Shown one piece after another: positions 1 to 5,060 of a DNA stretch of 7,491 nt. The translations under genes were made by a program, and so were the position numbers. How positions within the stretch are numbered: position 1 is the stretch's first letter; every line of letters starts with the position of its first letter. The notes under the pieces were generated by a model, which did not search any database, had not been told where the DNA came from, and saw only the letters and a program-made list of their open reading frames with translations. Source of the stretch: Candidatus Saccharibacteria bacterium UBA3225 (GTDB lineage Bacteria; Patescibacteriota; Saccharimonadia; Saccharimonadales; Saccharimonadaceae); NCBI GenBank assembly GCA_002363515.1, contig DEVX01000069.1, positions 1 to 7,491 on the forward strand, given 5' to 3'.

Positions 1-237
1 AGCGAAGAAACCATCAAATGGGAAGATGGCAAAGAATACCCATTAGTTAAGGTTCAGATTTCCTCAAAAAGCCACCCATTCTTTACTGGCGAAGAGAAGA
101 TTATCGATACCGAAGGTCGCGTTGATCGCTTCAAAGCTCGCGCTAAGAAAGCTGCCGCTATGAAGGCACAACTTGGCAACAAGGTTGCAAAAGCCAAAAA
201 GGAAGCTGAGAAAAGGGCTGCCAAGGCTGACAAATAA
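1..237 (+). CDS. rpmE: Large ribosomal subunit protein bL31 (L31), 3' part only
   Basis: The open frame enters from the left edge and ends at TAA 235-237, giving 78 visible residues; the N-terminus is outside the window. The core motif [10 protein letters not shown] followed by [12 protein letters not shown] is the bL31 signature. bL31 sits in the central protuberance of the 50S subunit and contributes to the bridge to the 30S head. In zinc-binding bL31 the segment before HPFFTG reads C-x-x-C; here it reads SSKSH, with Ser where the Cys would be. This is therefore a cysteine-free (C-) form that should not need zinc. After the usual end of the family there is an extra tail of about 30 residues rich in Ala and Lys, probably a helical RNA-contacting extension. 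The small basic gene at 259 follows after 21 bp and probably shares its transcript. The family assignment is firm; the role of the tail is inferred. Confidence 0.93.
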   Translation, partial: SEETIKWEDGKEYPLVKVQISSKSHPFFTGEEKIIDTEGRVDRFKARAKKAAAMKAQLGNKVAKAKKEAEKRAAKADK

Positions 238-258
238 TTCTGAAACTTGGAGGTTTAA

Positions 259-366
259 ATGGCACGAAAAATAAAGCGCAAAGTTCCGACAGCTAAGCTT
301 AATCGTAATAATAATCATAAGCATAGCGAAAAACGCAAACACTATAGCCTGAAAGACGGACGTTAA
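259..366 (+). CDS. Small, highly basic 35-residue protein, function unknown
   Basis: A short frame opens at ATG 259 with a strong Shine-Dalgarno, GGAGGT at 249-254, only 4 nt from the start. The product (MARKIKRKVPTAKL..., 35 residues) has 8 Lys, 5 Arg and 3 His but only two acidic residues. There is no Cys pair of the bL36 or bL33 type and no hydrophobic segment. Its composition and its place directly behind rpmE suggest a ribosome- or RNA-associated peptide, possibly a lineage-specific ribosomal protein; this is inference from context. Its TAA stop supplies the first bases of the terminator stem at 365-393, so rpmE and this gene appear to end one transcript together. The good ribosome-binding site, clean stop and terminator placement favour a real gene, but I do not recognise the family. 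Confidence 0.6.
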   Translation: MARKIKRKVPTAKLNRNNNHKHSEKRKHYSLKDGR

Positions 367-397
367 AAATATCCCCAAAGAGGGGATATTTTTTATT
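365..397. terminator. Bidirectional intrinsic terminator between the rpmE transcript and queH
   Basis: The arms 365-376 (AAAAATATCCCC) and 382-393 (GGGGATATTTTT) are perfect 12-bp complements around a 5-nt loop, AAAGA. The flanks give a T-run on both strands, so the hairpin can end the forward rpmE transcript and the convergent queH transcript. The stop codons of both neighbouring genes lie at its edges. Confidence 0.9.
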
Positions 398-1058
398 ATT
401 CTCCAAAAGTAACGCTCTTTAGTTGCTCTGGAATTACAATATTATTTACTTTGTTCTCTTCTATAACTTTACGAACATTCGCATTGGTTGGCGAAATACC
501 TGCTTTCTGCATCTTTCGAGCGATTTCGCGACCTAGGAAGGATTCCTCTTCAGAAAACACGCAACCGCAATACTTTTGCATATATAGACCAATGCGACGA
601 GCCTCTTCCTGCCCTTCTTTCCAACCTTCACGAAAATCATGATAGTAAAAATCAATATTGTATTCGGCAGAGAGATTGCTCATTAATTCTTTAATATAAT
701 CATGCTTCTGATAAATGCTATATAGTAAAGTAGTCGTAATTGTATCGAAGCCATTATCCTTCGCATATTCAAAAGCTTGACGGAGACGCTTTGGGTAGCA
801 ATAGTCTTGACAACGCGTAGATAACTTGTCGTAAGTGTTGCAGACAAACTCGTCGAGCCCATAAGCATCGTCTTCTAGGAGATTAACCTTAATAAGCTTA
901 GCGTATTCGCGCAAACAATCGCGGCGCGCTTTATATTCTTGATATGGATGGATATTAGGGTTATACCAATAAAGCGTTGGTTCTATCTTGTTGGCGCGTA
1001 AAGTTTTTATACAATAAACACTACAAGGCGCGCAACATGTATGGAGTAATAATTTCAT
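396..1058 (-). CDS. queH: Epoxyqueuosine reductase QueH
   Basis: A 220-residue protein of the QueH (former DUF208) family, which reduces epoxyqueuosine to queuosine at position 34 of tRNAs with GUN anticodons; it is the non-orthologous replacement of cobalamin-dependent QueG. Family marks are visible in order: HTCCAPCS with Cys8, Cys9 and Cys12; YNPNIHP at 32-38; a Cys pair at Cys83/Cys87; YSIYQKHD at 113-120; and YCGC with Cys164/Cys166. Conserved cysteines in this family hold an iron-sulfur cluster. As I remember it, the middle pair is usually spaced C-x2-C; here it reads RCQDYC, that is C-x3-C, which I checked in the codons. About 40 residues follow the usual end of the catalytic region. 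No Shine-Dalgarno precedes ATG 1058 and a TATAAT lies only 7 nt upstream, so the mRNA may be leaderless. No other queuosine gene is in view. Confidence 0.92.
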   Translation of the reverse strand: MKLLLHTCCAPCSVYCIKTLRANKIEPTLYWYNPNIHPYQEYKARRDCLREYAKLIKVNLLEDDAYGLDEFVCNTYDKLSTRCQDYCYPKRLRQAFEYAKDNGFDTITTTLLYSIYQKHDYIKELMSNLSAEYNIDFYYHDFREGWKEGQEEARRIGLYMQKYCGCVFSEEESFLGREIARKMQKAGISPTNANVRKVIEENKVNNIVIPEQLKSVTFGE

Positions 1059-1065
1059 CGATGTA

Positions 1066-1071
1066 ATTATA
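1066..1071 (-). promoter_or_regulatory. -10 element for queH, leaderless start likely
   Basis: The minus strand reads TATAAT here, with its downstream edge 7 nt from the A of the queH start codon. Transcription would then start at or next to the ATG. No convincing -35 is visible, and no Shine-Dalgarno lies between this box and the start, which fits a leaderless mRNA. Confidence 0.55.
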
Positions 1072-1090
1072 CTATAAATGCATTTGGCGC

Positions 1091-1119
1091 TTGCCTTTTT
1101 ATTATCACTTGTGTATAAT
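1091..1119 (+). promoter_or_regulatory. Forward promoter (TTGCCT, 17-bp spacer, TATAAT) for the gap transcript
   Basis: The -35 TTGCCT (1091-1096, four of six matches to consensus) and a perfect -10 TATAAT (1114-1119) are separated by the optimal 17 bp. The predicted start is near 1126. It diverges from the queH -10 element about 40 bp away. No long reading frame follows, so it probably drives the RNA that ends at 1525. Confidence 0.65.
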
Positions 1120-1125
1120 CATTCT

Positions 1126-1525
1126 ATCACTCGCTTCACTTTGGGGTGATGAACTTTATGATTTTTTCGAAAAGGAGGTACGGTCCATTGTTCTAATAGC
1201 TAGGCTTTTCCACGAGCCCGAAGTCGATTTCTAGTCTAGGATTTGTTACCCGCGGTAAATGCGGGGACTCTAAAAAAACTGAATACAGCTCTAAGAGGAG
1301 GTAAATACCTATGAGTCGTGCAGCACCTACGACATTTATGACCATGATGAAAAAAACAAGGATCGCGGCAGAGGGGACAACCATCAAGTAACGCTCAGAG
1401 AGCAGGAGTGACAGTATGGTATAAGCCCCAAAAAAAGAAAAAATCAGATAGCCCAGGTGCCCCCCGATAGGGTCCAAGTGGCAACAAATCAGTGGTCCGG
1501 CAGTGCAACTGTGCCGGACCTTTTT
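1126..1525 (+). ncRNA. Unidentified non-coding RNA of about 400 nt (putative)
   Basis: This stretch runs from a consensus-like promoter to a strong terminator and carries no convincing long gene. Local hairpins are visible: CCCGC 1249-1253 with GCGGG 1261-1265, AGGT/ACCT at 1299-1310, GTCGT 1315-1319 with ACGAC 1329-1333, and GCTC/GAGC at 1393-1403. Three Shine-Dalgarno motifs occur (AGGAGGT 1173-1179, AGGAGGT 1296-1302, AGGAG 1404-1408), each followed after 7-8 nt by a start codon opening a frame of 2, 26 and 2 codons. I looked for tmRNA (no tRNA-like ends, no Ala-Ala-stop tag), RNase P RNA (no GAGGAAAGTCC or ACAGAA blocks), SRP RNA (no GGAAG-type apical loop) and 6S RNA, and matched none. 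The ends are inferred from promoter and terminator. Alternatives are a small-peptide transcript or degraded sequence. Confidence 0.4.
1494..1525 (+). terminator. Strong intrinsic terminator of the gap transcript
   Basis: GGTCCGGCA (1494-1502) pairs perfectly with TGCCGGACC (1512-1520) across a 9-nt loop and is followed directly by five T. The minus strand has no T-run after the hairpin, so the signal faces forward and ends the transcript that starts near 1126. Confidence 0.9.
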
Positions 1526-1579
1526 ATTGTCGAAGTGATTTTTTGAAACTGAATACATTTATTATTTAATTGCATATAT

Positions 1580-1585
1580 TATAAT
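1580..1585 (+). promoter_or_regulatory. -10 element for tRNA-Pro
   Basis: TATAAT lies 12 nt before the first base of the tRNA, so the primary transcript would start a few bases upstream of the mature 5' end. The -35 region around 1557-1562 (ATTTAT) is poor. Confidence 0.55.
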
Positions 1586-1597
1586 GAGTGGATAAAT

Positions 1598-1672
1598 CGG
1601 GGCTTAGCGCAGTGGTAGCGCGCACGCCTGGGGGGCGTGAGGTCGCCAGTTCGATCCTGGTAGCCCCGACCA
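1598..1672 (+). tRNA. tRNA-Pro, anticodon GGG
   Basis: A full cloverleaf can be drawn. The acceptor stem is CGGGGCT (1598-1604) with AGCCCCG (1662-1668), and the discriminator base is A1669 with encoded CCA at 1670-1672. The D stem is GCGC/GCGC. The anticodon stem CACGC/GCGTG encloses the loop CTGGGGG, giving anticodon GGG. The T arm has the loop TTCGATC. A first base C paired with G72 is typical of bacterial tRNA-Pro, which supports the isotype. The RNA has its own -10 box upstream and six T directly after CCA (1673-1678), which may help to end transcription. GGG reads CCC and CCU codons, so another tRNA-Pro must exist elsewhere for CCA and CCG. Confidence 0.96.
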
Positions 1673-1718
1673 TTTTTTGTAAAAAATACCATAAAGATTA
1701 CGCAAAAACGCTAATGCA

Positions 1719-1746
1719 TGATAAGATATATATAAATTGAAGGTGG
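1719..1746 (+). promoter_or_regulatory. Probable extended -10 promoter and ribosome-binding site of the MoxR operon
   Basis: TGATAAGAT at 1719-1727 fits an extended -10 (TG-n-TAAGAT) with predicted start near 1734. No good -35 is visible. GAAGGTGG at 1739-1746 is the Shine-Dalgarno for ATG 1753. The AAGGTGG core recurs before the second VWA gene at 5046-5052. The preceding gene is the tRNA, so the operon needs a promoter in this short gap. Confidence 0.4.
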
Positions 1747-1752
1747 CAAAAA

Positions 1753-2742
1753 ATGAACAATGATCACAACATTTCCGACGAAGAGCTGAAAAAGAGCGAA
1801 GATATTCTAAAAGAAATTGAGAGTTATTACAAGAAGCGTATAGTTGGACAAAATAATCTGGGTCGCGCACTTTTAATATCACTGATGGCAAATGGGCACA
1901 TTCTCTTAGAGTCGGTACCAGGCCTAGCTAAAACTACTTCAGCAAAAGTGTTAACCGAAGCAGTGGCCGGAAGGTTTTCGCGCATACAGTGTACTCCAGA
2001 CCTTCTGCCAAGCGACATTGTCGGAACGCAGGTTTTTAATTACGCAGAAAACGCTTTTAAAACCAAAATTGGCCCAATTTATGCGAACTTCGTGTTGCTT
2101 GATGAAATTAATCGCTCTAGTGCAAAGACGCAATCTGCAACACTAGAGGCGATGCAGGAGAGACAGATTACGATAGACAACAAGGTTTACCCAATGCCAG
2201 AAGTTTTTATCGTCATAGCAACACAGAACCCAATTGAGCAAGAAGGAACTTATCTTTTAGCCGAGGCGCAGCTCGATCGCTTCTTGATGAAAGAAAAATT
2301 AGATTACCCAACACCAGAAGAAGAAGTCGAAATTCTTGAACGGATTGAGAATAAAGTATTCGATGACGATTCGCCAATATTAAATCTTGATAGTGTTGTT
2401 TTTCTACAAAAACTATCCGAAAAAGTATATGTCGACAAATCTATTAAAGACTACATTGCTCGTATCATTGCAGCTACACGCAAACCGAAAGATTTCATTA
2501 AGCCCGAGCTTGCGGAATATATAAGTTTAGGTTCATCTACGCGTGGAGCAATCTCCTTCATGCAATGTTCGAAGGCGCTAGCACTAATGAAAGGGCGCGG
2601 CCATGTAATTCCTGAGGATATTAGCGACTTAAGATATAGTATCCTCAGACATAGAATATCGCTAAACTTCTCTGCTGTTGCTGATGGCGTAACTGTCGAG
2701 CAGATAATCGATGCTCTCTTCGGAGCCGTCGCAACCCCATGA
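1753..2742 (+). CDS. MoxR-family AAA+ ATPase
   Basis: A 329-residue protein that is complete for the family. The Walker A loop is SVPGLAKTT at 54-62, with the GLAKT form typical of MoxR. Walker B is FVLLDEINR at 113-121 (Asp117, Glu118), sensor 1 is ATQNP at 156-160, the arginine finger region is QLDRF at 173-177, and sensor 2 is SSTRGA with Arg264. All catalytic residues are present, so it should hydrolyse ATP as a cytoplasmic hexamer. MoxR proteins act as chaperone-like remodelers, usually encoded beside VWA proteins that they activate or assemble. Here the gene heads a six-gene operon of exactly that kind. It starts at an ATG with a good Shine-Dalgarno, GAAGGTGG, and its TGA overlaps the ATG of the DUF58 gene by 4 bp (ATGA). 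The actual client is unknown; the downstream proteins are the obvious candidates. Confidence 0.95.
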   Translation: MNNDHNISDEELKKSEDILKEIESYYKKRIVGQNNLGRALLISLMANGHILLESVPGLAKTTSAKVLTEAVAGRFSRIQCTPDLLPSDIVGTQVFNYAENAFKTKIGPIYANFVLLDEINRSSAKTQSATLEAMQERQITIDNKVYPMPEVFIVIATQNPIEQEGTYLLAEAQLDRFLMKEKLDYPTPEEEVEILERIENKVFDDDSPILNLDSVVFLQKLSEKVYVDKSIKDYIARIIAATRKPKDFIKPELAEYISLGSSTRGAISFMQCSKALALMKGRGHVIPEDISDLRYSILRHRISLNFSAVADGVTVEQIIDALFGAVATP

Positions 2743-3611
2743 AGCTAAGCTATATCAATCAGATAAAGGCCAATATCTCGATATACTCTAACAAAAAAAC
2801 CGCCAATATTTTAGATGGAACCTACAAGTCTATCTATCGGGGTAAGAGTATGAATTTCGAGAATCTGCGCGAGTACGTCCTAGGCGATGACGTGAAGGAC
2901 ATTGACTGGAAATCATCGGCGCGTAGTGGCAAGATTCTTACAAAGCAATTCATTGCCGAAAAGAAACACAACATACTGCTAGTCATGGATACCGGTGTCA
3001 AAATGGAGGCAGATTCGGATGCGCTCGAAAGTAAAAAAGAGTTAGCGCTTTTTTCGGCCGGTACCGTAGGCTATCTTGCTATTAAGAATAACGACTATGT
3101 TGGCATGCTTTATGCAACCGACAAGAGGATTGAACTAAAGCCCTTTCGTTACAATCTATATAACCTAGAAGACTACCTAGTAGGATACGAAAAAAATGCC
3201 GCGAAGGTAGGCACGCCGTTAAATGATGTCCTGGAATTCGCAAACAAATATGTCGCGAAACGAATGATTATAGTAATTGTGACCGATTTAGCTGGGATTG
3301 ACAACCTTAAAGTCAACACTCTTAAAAAACTCAATCAACGCCATAATGTATTAGTAATTAATATTACCGACAATTACATGTTCGGCGCGAACGTCTTCGA
3401 TGTGGCGGAAAATGAATACGTGCCAGAATTTCTGTTAGGCGACAAGAAAATGAATAAACTCGAGCACGAACTAAAGAGTGAGATTCTAAATAAGAATCGC
3501 AAGAAATTGCGCCGTAACTGCGTAAGTATGGTCTCCGTCAGTAAGAAAGAAGAGATTAGCTATAAAGTAATTGAGTTACTAGAGGAGCATCGTTATGCAA
3601 GTACAAACTGA
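2739..3611 (+). CDS. DUF58 protein with a degenerate VWA metal site
   Basis: A 290-residue protein with the DUF58 core: FENLREYVLGDD at 40-51, then DIDWKSSARSGK at 54-65 and the following EKK. This matches the family pattern of LREY-x-x-GDD, x-IDW and SAR. A VWA-like fold follows. Its first MIDAS strand reads LLVMDTGVKM around Asp84, where VWA proteins normally have D-x-S-x-S; both Ser positions are Gly and Lys. A later strand keeps VTDLAG. Metal binding is therefore doubtful. No transmembrane segment is visible, so it is probably cytoplasmic, whereas many DUF58 proteins carry N-terminal helices. DUF58 genes routinely sit directly after moxR, as here. The ATG overlaps the moxR stop and has no good Shine-Dalgarno (GGAG is 13 nt away), so translation probably depends on coupling to moxR. 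Confidence 0.88.
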   Translation: MKLSYINQIKANISIYSNKKTANILDGTYKSIYRGKSMNFENLREYVLGDDVKDIDWKSSARSGKILTKQFIAEKKHNILLVMDTGVKMEADSDALESKKELALFSAGTVGYLAIKNNDYVGMLYATDKRIELKPFRYNLYNLEDYLVGYEKNAAKVGTPLNDVLEFANKYVAKRMIIVIVTDLAGIDNLKVNTLKKLNQRHNVLVINITDNYMFGANVFDVAENEYVPEFLLGDKKMNKLEHELKSEILNKNRKKLRRNCVSMVSVSKKEEISYKVIELLEEHRYASTN

Positions 3612-4053
3612 ACTACGACCAGCTTTTCACTACTCTGCCGTTCCGATAATAATTTGCTCAGTATTATTCGTGTGCGGACTTGTTGCGCTACTATTACTTT
3701 TGCGCAAAAAACCAATCAAACAAGTAGTAAATATCCCCAAAAAGAAAGAATTATCCGAACTAAAGAAAGAATATTTAGGTAGAATTGGGGCATTAAAATC
3801 CGATGTCGCATCGCAAAAGATTACGAGCCGACGAGCATTCCAAGTACTAAGCAAGCTAATCCGAAACTTTATCTTTGAAGCCACGAACGTCAAAGTCCAA
3901 AACTATACCTTACAACAGATTGAAACTTTGAAAATGCCGAGCCTAACCGAACTTATTCGCGAATATTATAATCCGGAGTTTGCGGCCAAATCGGGCGGAG
4001 ATATTATGAAGTCGATCGAAAAGACTGAGGGAGTAATAAATAAATGGACCTAA
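3595..4053 (+). CDS. Single-helix membrane protein in DUF4381-like operon position
   Basis: A 152-residue protein. A short N-terminus (LRPAFHYSAVP) precedes one strong transmembrane helix at about 15-36, then a Lys/Arg-rich stretch and a cytoplasmic helical domain of about 110 residues. This layout, and its place between DUF58 and the first VWA gene, resemble DUF4381 proteins of MoxR/Bat operons; sequence similarity by eye is modest, so family membership is tentative. The positive-inside rule puts the C-terminal domain in the cytoplasm, where it could link the ATPase and DUF58 protein to the membrane VWA proteins (inference). The start ATG lies 17 bp inside the DUF58 gene, with GAGGAG at 3582-3587 and 7-nt spacing, and its end overlaps the next gene by 10 bp. 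Confidence 0.7.
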   Translation: MQVQTELRPAFHYSAVPIIICSVLFVCGLVALLLLLRKKPIKQVVNIPKKKELSELKKEYLGRIGALKSDVASQKITSRRAFQVLSKLIRNFIFEATNVKVQNYTLQQIETLKMPSLTELIREYYNPEFAAKSGGDIMKSIEKTEGVINKWT

Positions 4054-5060
4054 GATACCCATTCGTCATTGTCGGAGCGCTCTTACTGATTCTGTTGTAT
4101 TTTATTTTCGTACGCAAAAAACGACACAAGTATTCCTCTGGTAGCAAAATCGCAAACACGTTCTTCTTGAAAAATACCGACTATTATAAGCGACGTTTGC
4201 GTAATTACAAGATATTTCGCAGGCTATTGCTAGCTCTCTTTGTTGTAGCTATCTTTGCCGCGACGGTCTTGATTGCTCGCCCGTACGAAACTATAGTCAC
4301 CGTAGAAGAAAAATATAATCGCGACATTATTTTGTGCATGGACACATCAGCATCTGTTGACGATCTAAATCTCGAACTAGTAAATAGTCTCAGTAATATG
4401 GTCGATAAGTTACACGGTGAACGTTTTGGTATTAGCATCTTTAACTCATCCTCCGTAACGCTTGTGCCACTTACGGAAGATTACGAATACGCTAAAACTA
4501 TTTTAGGCAATATTAAAAAATCAATCGAGTATTATGAATCAATGGATTATTCTTCTTTCGATGTCGATGAGTACCTCTATATGATTCAATACATCCAAAG
4601 TGGCACTATTGAGGGGGCTGCATCGCGCGGTAGCTCATTGATTGGAGATGGGCTAGCATCATGCGCATTAGGCTTCCCAGACATAGATAGTAAGGAGCGG
4701 ACGCGCATCATTATATTCTCGACCGATAACGATTTGGCTGGTAAACCGCTATTGACTACTGCTCAAGCTAGCGCAATCGCGAAAAAGAAAGGCATAAAAA
4801 TATTTGGCATTAGTCCAGAATTAACCTCAAGCCAAAATCTTTCGGAGTTTAAGCAGGCGATGAATATTAATGGCGGTAAATTATATACATACTCTAGCGG
4901 CACTACGGATAGTATCGTCCAAGACATAGAGAAAACCACAAAAACCAAACTCGAAGAGCGAAGCGAGGCAAAGGAGAGAGATGTGCCATTAATCCCCTAT
5001 TTAATCCTTCTTCTTGGAGTTAGCGGAATTGCCATATTAGGCAGAAAGGTGGCGAAATGA
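4044..5060 (+). CDS. Membrane-anchored VWA protein, BatA-like, intact MIDAS
   Basis: A 338-residue protein with the BatA layout: two N-terminal transmembrane helices (about 5-22 and 59-79), the ARP motif after the second (78-80), a VWA domain from about 93 to 300, and a C-terminal helix at about 317-335. The metal site is canonical: DTSAS at 100-104, RGSSLIGDG at 195-203 as the usual G-T-x-I-G-D-G element, and STDND at 226-230 in place of the common LTDGE. The VWA domain can be placed outside the membrane or in the loop between helices; the anchors themselves are clear. Between about 155 and 195 there is a stretch rich in Tyr, Asp and Glu that is longer than I expect for the family. In Bat systems such proteins pair with a second VWA protein, which follows directly. 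ATG 4044 has GAGGGAG at 4027-4033. Confidence 0.9.
   Translation: MDLRYPFVIVGALLLILLYFIFVRKKRHKYSSGSKIANTFFLKNTDYYKRRLRNYKIFRRLLLALFVVAIFAATVLIARPYETIVTVEEKYNRDIILCMDTSASVDDLNLELVNSLSNMVDKLHGERFGISIFNSSSVTLVPLTEDYEYAKTILGNIKKSIEYYESMDYSSFDVDEYLYMIQYIQSGTIEGAASRGSSLIGDGLASCALGFPDIDSKERTRIIIFSTDNDLAGKPLLTTAQASAIAKKKGIKIFGISPELTSSQNLSEFKQAMNINGGKLYTYSSGTTDSIVQDIEKTTKTKLEERSEAKERDVPLIPYLILLLGVSGIAILGRKVAK

Noticed and set aside
64..378. Minus-strand frame of 104 residues opposite rpmE
   Set aside because: It is antisense to the clear bL31 frame and crosses the bidirectional terminator. Its hydrophobic product is a shadow of Lys/Glu-rich codons.
1240..1270. T-box-like CCGCGG element before tRNA-Pro
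   Set aside because: CCGCGG occurs at 1250-1255, but there is no GGGTGG-type context and no aminoacyl-tRNA synthetase or amino-acid gene downstream.
1126..1525. tmRNA (ssrA)
   Set aside because: The length fits and a tRNA is close by, but there is no GTTCGA T-arm or CCA-like 3' end, no matching 5' acceptor/D-arm, and no tag ending in Ala-Ala-stop, in either normal or permuted order.
1126..1525. RNase P RNA (rnpB)
   Set aside because: The conserved P4 blocks (GAGGAAAGTCC and ACAGAA) are not present on either strand.
1193..1558. Minus-strand frame of 121 residues, hydrophobic, faintly like an FtsK N-terminal membrane region
   Set aside because: No Shine-Dalgarno before its ATG, it runs against the forward promoter and terminator, and its hydrophobicity comes from A-rich plus-strand stretches read backwards. 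An RNA on the plus strand explains the region better.
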